Source: Priestia koreensis | GTDB taxonomy: Bacteria; Bacillota; Bacilli; Bacillales; Bacillaceae_H | NCBI RefSeq assembly: GCF_001274935.1 | Contig: NZ_LILC01000013.1 | Span: 248,001 to 312,000, forward strand | Length of the DNA stretch: 64,000 nucleotides | Direction of reading: 5' to 3' | Shown: in pieces, positions 24,540 to 31,833 of the stretch | Position numbering within the stretch: position 1 is the first letter of the stretch | Layout of the letters: every line of letters starts with the position of its first letter | Translations under genes and position numbers: made by a program | Notes under the pieces: model-generated | Told to the model about the DNA's origin: nothing | The model's database searches: none | Seen by the model: the letters and a program-made list of their open reading frames with translations, nothing else

Positions 24540-24656
24540 TAATGACGCTGCATTATCAGTACAGCGCATCAATTATCATTAATTATATGGAATGGAAAAC
24601 CTACAGAGCGTGCAGGCTCACCAATCAGCGCTATTCGCGCGCAATGAACATTTTGT

Positions 24657-24685
24657 ATTATACCTTCTTCTCGTTCTGTTGACAA
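24657..24685 (-). promoter_or_regulatory. sigma-A promoter of focA copy 1
   Basis: TTGTCA (24685-24680), 17-bp spacer, TATAAT (24662-24657). The start would lie near 24650, giving a leader of about 190 nt. Confidence 0.75.
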
Positions 24686-24693
24686 TGCATTTT

Positions 24694-24712
24694 TTCACAA
24701 AATGTTCACAAA
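24694..24712 (-). promoter_or_regulatory. tandem TTTGTGAA boxes upstream of the focA promoter
   Basis: Minus strand: TTTGTGAA twice, 11 bp apart (one helical turn), just upstream of the -35 and overlapping the fdhD stop. This resembles ResD half-sites (TTGTGAA type) of anaerobically induced Bacillus genes. A 12-bp part (ACAAAATGTTCA, 24697-24708) recurs inverted at 24645-24656, just downstream of the -10. Confidence 0.45.
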
Positions 24713-25503
24713 TCAACAATACGCTCAGGATGCGTGTACACGTTAAACGACTGATTGCGAATAAATCCAACAGTTGTAATACCAAGATCTTCCGCAAGCT
24801 CTAGCGCTAATTCAGTCGGAGCTGATTTGGATAGGACGATCTCACAGCCAATCTTCGCGACTTTTAATAAAATCTCAGATGATATGCGGCCGCTAAATAC
24901 AATGATCTTATCTTCGATGGAAATATTATGTTGCAGACAATATCCGTAAATTTTATCAAGCGCATTATGACGACCAATATCCATCCGGCTCAGCACCGTT
25001 CCGTTTACATCACAAAGCGATGCATTATGCACCCCACCTGTTTCTTGGAAAATCGTTGCGGACTCTTGCATATCTTTCATTAGTCGGAAGCAGTCATCCG
25101 GTGTGATTTGCACATGAATATCCGTCATTTGTTTAGCTGTTAGTGCATCATTCACGAATACAAAACCTTGTCTGCTCATACCGCAGCATGAAGTAATGTA
25201 ACGCTTGCTTTGGAAGTTACGGTAAAAAGGGTTCACTTTATTTGTTTTCACATGAACATATCCTTCTTTTTCCTGATACCATACTTCATCAATATCTTCG
25301 TACTTTCGAATGACTCCTTCAGAAGCTAGAAAGCCAATGACCATGTCTTCGATGTATTCTGGTGAACAAACCATCGTTACAAATTCTTCTCCGTTCACTT
25401 TAACGGTTACCGGATGCTCCGTTACTACATGATCAAGAACCTTTTTATGTTCCCCTTTTTCGTAGCGTGTAATTTCACGCTCTGCTCGCACTGATTTCCC
25501 CAT
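24706..25503 (-). CDS. fdhD: formate dehydrogenase sulfurtransferase FdhD
   Basis: A 265-residue FdhD/NarQ-family protein. The catalytic cysteine pair is in YITSCCGMSRQGF, and MDIGRHNALDKIYGYCL and FSGRISSEILLKVAKIGCEI are typical family segments. FdhD passes sulfur from a cysteine desulfurase to the Mo/W-bis-MGD cofactor, without which formate dehydrogenase is inactive, so it serves the two fdhF genes here. The ATG at 25503 is chosen because AGGAG lies 9 bases upstream; the ATG at 25512 directly abuts that site. It lies 12 bp after the DUF2294 gene, in one operon. Confidence 0.9.
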   Translation of the reverse strand: MGKSVRAEREITRYEKGEHKKVLDHVVTEHPVTVKVNGEEFVTMVCSPEYIEDMVIGFLASEGVIRKYEDIDEVWYQEKEGYVHVKTNKVNPFYRNFQSKRYITSCCGMSRQGFVFVNDALTAKQMTDIHVQITPDDCFRLMKDMQESATIFQETGGVHNASLCDVNGTVLSRMDIGRHNALDKIYGYCLQHNISIEDKIIVFSGRISSEILLKVAKIGCEIVLSKSAPTELALELAEDLGITTVGFIRNQSFNVYTHPERIVDL

Positions 25504-25515
25504 CTTACTCATCTC

Positions 25516-25860
25516 CTATACGATTGGCTTATCAAAAATAAATACAGACACGGCCATATTCTCTTCTACTTTAATGTCAGAAAACAGATGAACAAGCTTT
25601 GCACCTACTAATTCCTCTAGTCCTTCTGGCATATTGGTTGCGTATACTTCTTGAATCATTTTCGTTCGGGCTGAATGAACGACTTCTGCTCCCCCAGGAG
25701 ATTTTGCGATAAACTTTTCCGTTGGTGTTAAATTCCCATATAGCGTCGATACCGCCATATTTTCTACAAACACCGTATGTATCTTTTCAGGTCCTTTTCC
25801 AAAGAGCTCTTTACGAACCTTACGTAAAATATCATTAAACTCATGCACTTTTTTCGACAT
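25516..25860 (-). CDS. DUF2294 protein (YrhF-like)
   Basis: A 114-residue protein of the DUF2294 family (HEFNDILRKVRKELFGKGPEKIHTVFVENMAV, then MIQEVYATNMPEGLEELVGAKLVHLFSD). A homologue, YrhF, lies in the B. subtilis formate dehydrogenase operon yrhDEFG, which supports the family call. Its role is unknown. It starts the operon DUF2294-fdhD, divergent from fdhF copy 1. GGGGGAT lies before the ATG. Confidence 0.8.
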   Translation of the reverse strand: MSKKVHEFNDILRKVRKELFGKGPEKIHTVFVENMAVSTLYGNLTPTEKFIAKSPGGAEVVHSARTKMIQEVYATNMPEGLEELVGAKLVHLFSDIKVEENMAVSVFIFDKPIV

Positions 25861-25912
25861 TCTTCAAATCCCCCATCCATTGCACTCAGCAAACAACGTC
25901 AAATTATAACCG

Positions 25913-25955
25913 TTTTACTCGCACTTTTAAACATAAAATATTTTAGTCACTAAAA
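25913..25955 (-). promoter_or_regulatory. promoter region of the DUF2294-fdhD operon
   Basis: TATAAT (minus, 25918-25913) lacks a good -35. A perfect palindrome TTTTAGT-C-ACTAAAA (25941-25955) lies where an activator would bind. Confidence 0.4.
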
Positions 25956-26192
25956 CAAGAAACTCGTCCCACAATCCACCTTCTTAAAGGATTTACGTGC
26001 TATTCCATTGACAGAATGGACCTTCTCACCTATTTACTTATCGGTGACAGCCCCTCCTTTTTTTACAAAATAAGCAGTTTCTACTTATTTTTACTAGCTA
26101 TTAATGGACTTTTTCACCGAGATAAAAGGTTCCCTCCTTGTTATTTTACCAACGTTTGCAGCTACTAAAACACGCTATTAAAAAAAGAACTG

Positions 26193-26221
26193 TTGTCACT
26201 TTTTTTAGAAAGAGCTATAAT
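26193..26221 (+). promoter_or_regulatory. sigma-A promoter of fdhF copy 1
   Basis: TTGTCA (26193-26198), 17-bp spacer, TATAAT (26216-26221): the same two hexamers and spacing as the focA copy 1 promoter. The leader to the start codon is about 280 nt. In the rest of the 648-bp gap between the divergent genes I see no gene. Confidence 0.75.
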
Positions 26222-26403
26222 ATAATTTGTTTGATGGAATTATAGCACGTGTATTGTTATGATTTTATCATGTGAACCCCTATTCGGTCGGTGTTCATTC
26301 ACTACATAAGTACCAGAAGCTTTCGTAAAGTTTCCGCCTTATATTGAAAGATCACGTTATACGAATGGATTGGTATATTAGTAAGGTTTGCTAATGAACT
26401 ATT

Positions 26404-26466
26404 CCACCATAGAAGCAGGTCCATCTTTTTACGATGAGTCTTATGCTTTTGTGGTGGTTTTTTTTT
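26404..26466 (+). terminator. attenuator-like terminator in the fdhF leader
   Basis: CCACCATAGAAGCA (26404-26417) pairs over all 14 positions (two G-U) with TGCTTTTGTGGTGG (26444-26457), with an inner CATC/GATG hairpin, followed by T9. It ends 25 bases before the AAGGAGGAG of fdhF. Upstream in the leader, TGAAC...GTTCA and AAGCTTT...AAAGTTT could form further structure. Confidence 0.75.
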
Positions 26467-26508
26467 GTGATTAAAAAGAGAAATCGTGTTAAGGAGGAGA
26501 ACCGTTTT

Positions 26509-29445
26509 ATGGAGAAACAATATCTCAGCGTCATGATTGATGGACAAAAATATGACGTGAAACCAGGTTCTACAATTTTAGAAGTAATCAATGAAAATGG
26601 GCTTGAACACCCACAAGTATGCTACGTACCAGAGGTGGATCCACTGCAAACGTGTGATACATGTATGGTTGAAGTAGACGGAAAACTAATGCGCTCTTGC
26701 TCAACCGTTGCCATGAGCGGCATGAATATCGATCGCAGCTCTAGCCGTGCAAAAGAAGCACAAACAGAGGCTATGGATCGCTTACTTGAAAATCATCTCT
26801 TGTACTGCACAGTTTGTGATAACAACAACGGAAACTGTACGTTACATAATACAGCTGAAATGATGGAAATCGAGCATCAAAAATATCCATATACACCAAA
26901 AGTTGATCCATCAGAAGTCGACATGTCTCACCCATTCTATCGCTATGATCCGAACCAATGTCTAGCATGTGGACAATGTGTAGAGGTGTGTCAAAATCTA
27001 CAAGTTAACGAAACTCTTTCAATGGATTGGGAAGCTGAACGCCCTCGCGTTGTTTGGGATGAAGGCGTGTCAATCAACAACTCTTCTTGCGTATCATGTG
27101 GACAATGTGTAACTGTATGCCCATGTAACGCGTTAATGGAAAAATCAATGCTTGGTGAAGCTGGCTTCATGACAGGTATGAAAGAAGATATGCTTGAGCC
27201 AATGGTTGATCTTATTAAAGACGTAGAGCCTGGCTACAAAGAAATTTTCGCAATTTCAGAAGTAGAAGCAGCAATGCGCGAAGAGCGTACGAAAAAAACG
27301 AAAACCGTTTGTACATTCTGTGGTGTTGGCTGTTCGTTCGAAGTATGGACAAAAGGCCGCAAAATTTTAAAAGTACAGCCATCTTCTGATGCACCAGTAA
27401 ATGCAATTTCTACTTGTGTAAAAGGAAAATTCGGTTGGGACTTCGTAAACAGCGAAGAACGGATTACGAAACCATTAATTCGTAAAGGCGATTCATTTGT
27501 TGAATCAAGCTGGGAAGAAGCACTTTCACTTGTCGCAAGCAAAATGGGTGCGATTAAAAATGAATTTGGCGGAGACGCTCTTGGATTCATCTCATCTTCT
27601 AAGATTACAAACGAAGATAACTATGTGATGCAAAAATTAGCGCGCCAAGTATTCGAAACAAACAATGTTGACAACTGCTCACGCTACTGTCAATCTCCTG
27701 CAACGGACGGATTATTCCGCACAGTTGGTATGGGTGGTGACGCTGGTACAATTAAAGATATCGCAGCAGCTGGTCTTGTTATTATCGTAGGTGCAAACCC
27801 AACTGAAGGACATCCTGTACTTGCAACACGCGTGAAACGTGCACATAAATTACATGGGCAAAAGCTAATCGTTGCTGATCTTCGTAAGCACGAAATGGCA
27901 GAACGCTCGGATATCTTTATTAGTCCAAAACAAGGGACAGACCAAGTATGGCTAATGGCTGTCACAAAATACATGATTGATCAAGGCTGGCACGATGATT
28001 CCTTTATTCAAGAACGTGTTCATTTCTTTGATGAATTTAATGAAGTGCTTGGAAAATACACGCTTGAATATGCTGAAAAAGTAACGGGTATTTCACAAGC
28101 AACGCTTATTGACGTAGCGAAAATGATTCACGAAGCAGACGGTACATGTGTACTTTGGGGAATGGGCGTTACGCAAAATACAGGAGGAAGTGACACATCT
28201 GCTGCCATTTCAAACCTTCTGTTAGCAACAGGAAACTACGGTCGTCCTGGTGCAGGTGCTTACCCTCTTCGCGGACATAACAACGTACAAGGTGCGTGTG
28301 ATATGGGTACATTGCCGCCATGGTTACCTGGCTATCAACACATTACAGACGATGCAGCACGTGCGAAGTTTGAAAAAGCGTACGGTGTTTCCATTAGCTC
28401 AACGCCTGGGAAAGATAACATTCAAATGCTTGAAGCGATCGATAAAGGCGAGCTAAAAGCGATGTACTTAATGGGTGAAGACATGGCGCTTGTAGATTCA
28501 AATGCAAACCATGTACACGACATTTTATCAAAATTAGATTTCTTCGTCGTACAAGATATTTTCTTAACGAAAACGGCTCAATATGCAGATGTTGTTCTCC
28601 CTGCTTCACCAAGTCTTGAAAAAGAAGGAACGTTCACAAATACAGAGCGTCGTATTCAACGCCTCTATCAAGTCCTTCCTACTCTTGGCGAATCGAAGCC
28701 AGACTGGTGGATCATCCAGCAAATCGCTCAGCATATGGGCGCTGACTGGAACTATGAAAGTCCAAAAGAAATCATGGATGAAATCGCAAGCCTGTCTCCT
28801 TTATACGGACAAGCAGTTTATGAAAACTTAGAAGGTTGGAACACGCTATGTTGGGGAAGCTTTGATGGTGCTGATACACCGCTTCTATACACAGAGCGCT
28901 TCAACTTTGACGATGGAAAAGCTCGTTTCGCCCTATCTGACTGGGTGGAGCCAGCGGCATTCCCTGAGGAATATGACCTTCACATCAATAACGGACGTAT
29001 GCTTGAGCACTTCCATGAAGGAAATATGACGAATAAATCAACAGGAATTCAAGCGAAGCTCCCAGGTGTGTTTGTTGAGGTATCACCAGAGCTTGCGGCT
29101 GAGCGCGCAGTAAAAGACGGTTCACTTGTACGTCTACAATCACCATTTGGTGCTATTCGTGTTCGTGTCCTTGTGACGGATCGCGTGAAAAAGAACGAAT
29201 TATATATTCCAATGCATTCTACATCTAACGAAAGTGCGATTAACTTGTTAACAGGTCCTGCGATGGATCATCGTACTCATACACCTGCATACAAACAAAC
29301 GATGGTTCGCATGCAAGTATTAGATGTAGACGGAGATATTCCATTGCCATCTACGAATCCACGTACGAAAAAACGCAACCCACGTCCAGGCGTTGAAGTT
29401 GAGCGCAAATGGGATCGCCCTGGGTATGTTCATTTAACGGACTGA
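26509..29445 (+). CDS. fdhF: formate dehydrogenase, NuoG-like catalytic subunit, copy 1
   Basis: A 978-residue FdhF of the YjgC/YrhE type. It has an N-terminal [2Fe-2S] domain (CDTCMVEVDGKLMRSC), a His-Cys cluster segment (YCTVCDNNNGNC), two [4Fe-4S] motifs (CLACGQCVEVC and CVSCGQCVTVCPC) and a molybdopterin domain with its own [4Fe-4S] (CTFCGVGCSF, about residue 267). The catalytic position is Cys in NCSRYCQSP (about 394), with Gln replacing the usual following His. A C-terminal MGD-binding domain follows. It oxidises formate to CO2, passing electrons along the clusters. The start is ATG 26509 after AAGGAGGAG; a longer reading frame starts inside the terminator hairpin and is rejected. Confidence 0.9.
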   Translation: MEKQYLSVMIDGQKYDVKPGSTILEVINENGLEHPQVCYVPEVDPLQTCDTCMVEVDGKLMRSCSTVAMSGMNIDRSSSRAKEAQTEAMDRLLENHLLYCTVCDNNNGNCTLHNTAEMMEIEHQKYPYTPKVDPSEVDMSHPFYRYDPNQCLACGQCVEVCQNLQVNETLSMDWEAERPRVVWDEGVSINNSSCVSCGQCVTVCPCNALMEKSMLGEAGFMTGMKEDMLEPMVDLIKDVEPGYKEIFAISEVEAAMREERTKKTKTVCTFCGVGCSFEVWTKGRKILKVQPSSDAPVNAISTCVKGKFGWDFVNSEERITKPLIRKGDSFVESSWEEALSLVASKMGAIKNEFGGDALGFISSSKITNEDNYVMQKLARQVFETNNVDNCSRYCQSPATDGLFRTVGMGGDAGTIKDIAAAGLVIIVGANPTEGHPVLATRVKRAHKLHGQKLIVADLRKHEMAERSDIFISPKQGTDQVWLMAVTKYMIDQGWHDDSFIQERVHFFDEFNEVLGKYTLEYAEKVTGISQATLIDVAKMIHEADGTCVLWGMGVTQNTGGSDTSAAISNLLLATGNYGRPGAGAYPLRGHNNVQGACDMGTLPPWLPGYQHITDDAARAKFEKAYGVSISSTPGKDNIQMLEAIDKGELKAMYLMGEDMALVDSNANHVHDILSKLDFFVVQDIFLTKTAQYADVVLPASPSLEKEGTFTNTERRIQRLYQVLPTLGESKPDWWIIQQIAQHMGADWNYESPKEIMDEIASLSPLYGQAVYENLEGWNTLCWGSFDGADTPLLYTERFNFDDGKARFALSDWVEPAAFPEEYDLHINNGRMLEHFHEGNMTNKSTGIQAKLPGVFVEVSPELAAERAVKDGSLVRLQSPFGAIRVRVLVTDRVKKNELYIPMHSTSNESAINLLTGPAMDHRTHTPAYKQTMVRMQVLDVDGDIPLPSTNPRTKKRNPRPGVEVERKWDRPGYVHLTD

Positions 29446-29460
29446 GGAGGAAAGTAGACA

Positions 29461-29940
29461 ATGGCAAAACCTATTACGACAATTGAAAAGCATATTCCAA
29501 CACCGGAAGAAGCAAAAAACCAGAAGCTAGAAGAGTTAACCTCTCTTCTAGCTAACAATGATGCGGCGCTGAACCAGACCATTGATATCATCAAAGAACT
29601 GCATGCAAGTGGACTTTTAGAAGCAGCTCACTCAGCCCTAAAAGCAAAAGAAAAAATCGCAAAAATTGCAGTCGGTCAAGTATCAAGAGAACCAGCTAAA
29701 AACATCATTAACAATTTAATGAGCGCAACAGGCCTTTTAGCTAACATGGACCCTGAAGTAATGACGAAGCTCATCGGTAGCTTATCTACTGGTATTCAGC
29801 AAGGAAATGAACACCTTCAATCTGATAAAACGATCGGTATGCTTGACCTTTTAAAAGTATTAAAAGACCCTGATGTAAACCGAGCAATCGGCTTTGGCAT
29901 TCAGTTCTTAAAAGGATTAGGTAAAGGATTAAACGAATAA
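29461..29940 (+). CDS. DUF1641 protein (YjgD-like), formate dehydrogenase partner
   Basis: A 159-residue helical protein of the DUF1641 family (ANNDAALNQTIDIIKELHASGLLEAAHSALKAKEKI). Such genes follow fdhF-type genes in Bacillus (yjgC-yjgD, yrhE-yrhD). It is thought to be a subunit or assembly factor, and no cofactor-binding motif is seen. It lies 15 bp after fdhF, with GAGGAGG before the ATG, and is followed by a terminator. Confidence 0.8.
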   Translation: MAKPITTIEKHIPTPEEAKNQKLEELTSLLANNDAALNQTIDIIKELHASGLLEAAHSALKAKEKIAKIAVGQVSREPAKNIINNLMSATGLLANMDPEVMTKLIGSLSTGIQQGNEHLQSDKTIGMLDLLKVLKDPDVNRAIGFGIQFLKGLGKGLNE

Positions 29941-29943
29941 ATG

Positions 29944-29981
29944 TAAAAGCCAATAAGGCCCCCTTCCTTATTGGCTTTTAC
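29944..29981 (+). terminator. intrinsic terminator after fdhF-DUF1641
   Basis: TAAAAGCCAATAAGG and CCTTATTGGCTTTTA form a 15-bp stem. The T-run is short. Confidence 0.7.
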
Positions 29982-30010
29982 ACATCATGTACGGAAAGGA
30001 ACGTGACAAC

Positions 30011-31060
30011 ATGCTAACACCACAAAAAGTGCTTGAAGCGCTTAAACACGTTGAAGATCCCGAGATTCGTAAAAGTCTTGTGGAATTAAATATGATTCGA
30101 AATATCGAGGTAACAGACGGACACGTTAAGCTTGAGGTTGTCTTAACCATCCAAGGCTGTCCCCTTAAAGCAAAAATTGAACAAGATATCGCAGATGCAT
30201 TAAAAGAAGCAGGAGCACTGTCTGTTGCTCTACGCTTTGGAACGATGACTCAGGAGGAGCGTGCAGCACTGACTGCTTCTCTAAAGAAAGAAGCATCTAC
30301 TACTTCTGGCATGCCAAAAATTTTAGATCCTGCCTCTGGCGTAACGTTTATTACCGTGACGAGCGGAAAAGGTGGCGTTGGGAAATCGACTGTAACGATT
30401 AACCTTGCGACGGCTCTTGCTCGTGCAGGAAAACGCGTTGGCATTATAGATGCGGATATTTATGGATTTAGTATCCCAGCGATGATGAAAATCACACAAA
30501 AACCAACGATGATCAACGAAACGGCTATTCCGGTTGAAAGTCACGGCGTAAAGGTAATGTCGATGGGCTTTTTCGCACCCAACAATGACCCTGTTATGTG
30601 GCGCGGACCAATGTTAAACAAATGGATTCGTAACTTTTTAGCGAATACCCATTGGGGCGAGTTAGACTATCTTCTATTAGACTTGCCTCCTGGAACAGGC
30701 GATGTGGCGATTGACGTTGCGAGTATGATTCCGCAAGCAAAAGAGCTAATCGTTACAACTCCGCATAATGTGGCATCGTATGTTGCATCTCGTGCAGGTG
30801 CAATGGCACGTCATACAAAACACGAAATCTTGGGTGTCGTAGAAAATATGGCGTACTACGAAGACAAAGACGGCGAACGTAAATTCATGTTCGGTCGTGG
30901 CGGCGGCGATATGCTTGCCGAGCAACTTAGTACAGAAGTCGTGGCACGTGTCCCATTTGCACAGCCAGAAGATGCGATTGTCGAATCTGTTTATGATGAA
31001 GATTCCGTCGCTGGTGAAGTGTTTACGGAATTAGTTCAAGATGTACTGCTCGTAAAATAA
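30011..31060 (+). CDS. salA: Mrp/SalA-family P-loop ATPase
   Basis: A 349-residue Mrp/NBP35-type ATPase. An N-terminal DUF59 (MIP18-like) domain (residues 1-85, VEDPEIRKSLVELNMI) is followed by a deviant Walker A (SGKGGVGKSTVTINLA), DADIYGFSIP and DLPPGTGD. The family carries iron-sulfur clusters, and B. subtilis SalA also regulates scoC. The C-terminal CxxC of cluster-carrying Mrp proteins is not seen here, as in SalA. The ATG at 30011 (MLTPQKVLEAL) fits the family start. A cluster-assembly role would suit its place between two iron-sulfur-rich formate dehydrogenases, but this is inference. Confidence 0.75.
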   Translation: MLTPQKVLEALKHVEDPEIRKSLVELNMIRNIEVTDGHVKLEVVLTIQGCPLKAKIEQDIADALKEAGALSVALRFGTMTQEERAALTASLKKEASTTSGMPKILDPASGVTFITVTSGKGGVGKSTVTINLATALARAGKRVGIIDADIYGFSIPAMMKITQKPTMINETAIPVESHGVKVMSMGFFAPNNDPVMWRGPMLNKWIRNFLANTHWGELDYLLLDLPPGTGDVAIDVASMIPQAKELIVTTPHNVASYVASRAGAMARHTKHEILGVVENMAYYEDKDGERKFMFGRGGGDMLAEQLSTEVVARVPFAQPEDAIVESVYDEDSVAGEVFTELVQDVLLVK

Positions 31061-31062
31061 CA

Positions 31063-31096
31063 AAAGGCTTCGTACTCGTGGTACGAAGCCTTTTTA
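31063..31096. terminator. bidirectional intrinsic terminator
   Basis: AAAGGCTTCGTAC and GTACGAAGCCTTT form a perfect 13-bp stem with T5, between convergent operons. Confidence 0.9.
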
Positions 31097-31097
31097 T

Positions 31098-31316
31098 TTA
31101 TTCTGTTCTCCCCTTTGCATCATACCCTAGCTCAATAAGAGCCTGTTCAAAATCTTGAGAGCTTGATTCCGCTTCCTCAAAGCTGACGAATACTTCTCCT
31201 GTGTCGACCTGAACGGTCACATCACGCACACCCCAAATTCGATGGAGTGCTTGAAGAATTTTCGCTTCGTCCTCTTTGGTCTTTAAATCTGGTAGTATCC
31301 ACGTATTTTCAACCAT
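31098..31316 (-). CDS. small HMA-like protein ending the second formate dehydrogenase operon
   Basis: A 72-residue protein whose pattern (ILQALHRIWGVRDVTVQVDTGEVFVSFEE...ALIELGYDA) matches a heavy-metal-associated fold, with the beta-alpha-beta spacing and the closing ELGYDA. The CxxC metal ligands of loop 1 are absent (LKTKEDEAK), so metal binding is unlikely. It is the last gene of the focA-fdhF-DUF1641 operon, 18 bp after the DUF1641 gene. A partner or electron-transfer adaptor role is possible but unsupported. Confidence 0.65.
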   Translation of the reverse strand: MVENTWILPDLKTKEDEAKILQALHRIWGVRDVTVQVDTGEVFVSFEEAESSSQDFEQALIELGYDAKGRTE

Positions 31317-31334
31317 CCCTTTTATCTCCTCTCC

Positions 31335-31832
31335 TTAATGATCGCTGTGCTTTTTATCGAGAAATCCTTCTCCCAACCCTTGCATAAAGGCTGTCATGCT
31401 ACCAATAGCAGCTTTCGCCTCCGGTGTGCGCATCGTTTTACTGAGCTGCCATAGGCTACGCTCTTCGTTCTTCTCAATGCTTTCGTTCATATTAGTGAAG
31501 CCATTGGAAACCCCATTTAACAGCTTTTGAAGCTCATCCGCATTGACAGATCCTAAAAATTTCATCGTGTTCATCGCGTTTTTAATGATGTTGTGCATAC
31601 CTGGCTGATCAATTTGTTGAACGGCAATATAACCAATATCGTTTCGTTTCTGAAGTGCCGCCGAGATCGCATGGAGCGCCCCCATTTCATGGAGATTTTT
31701 TAAAATATCCATCGTCGTCATAATGGCATCCCGGTTATCGGCAAGTGCCGTCACGATATCTGCTAATGCGTCTGCCTGTTCCTGATGCTTATCCGGTACT
31801 TGCTTTTTTATGGAACGAATTGCTTTTGCCAT
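31335..31832 (-). CDS. DUF1641 protein, copy 2
   Basis: A 165-residue DUF1641 protein (ALADNRDAIMTTMDILKNLHEMGALHAISAALQKRNDIGYIAVQQI). It is paralogous to the copy at 29461, with the same helical pattern and a well-conserved middle. It begins one base after the stop of fdhF copy 2, so translation is probably coupled. It forms the fixed pair with fdhF seen in both modules. Confidence 0.8.
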   Translation of the reverse strand: MAKAIRSIKKQVPDKHQEQADALADIVTALADNRDAIMTTMDILKNLHEMGALHAISAALQKRNDIGYIAVQQIDQPGMHNIIKNAMNTMKFLGSVNADELQKLLNGVSNGFTNMNESIEKNEERSLWQLSKTMRTPEAKAAIGSMTAFMQGLGEGFLDKKHSDH

Positions 31833-31833
31833 G

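Noticed and set aside
26434..26508. N-terminal extension of fdhF copy 1
   Set aside because: The extra codons lie in the terminator hairpin and its U-run. AAGGAGGAG 9 bases before ATG 26509 and homology of the 2Fe-2S domain set the start there.
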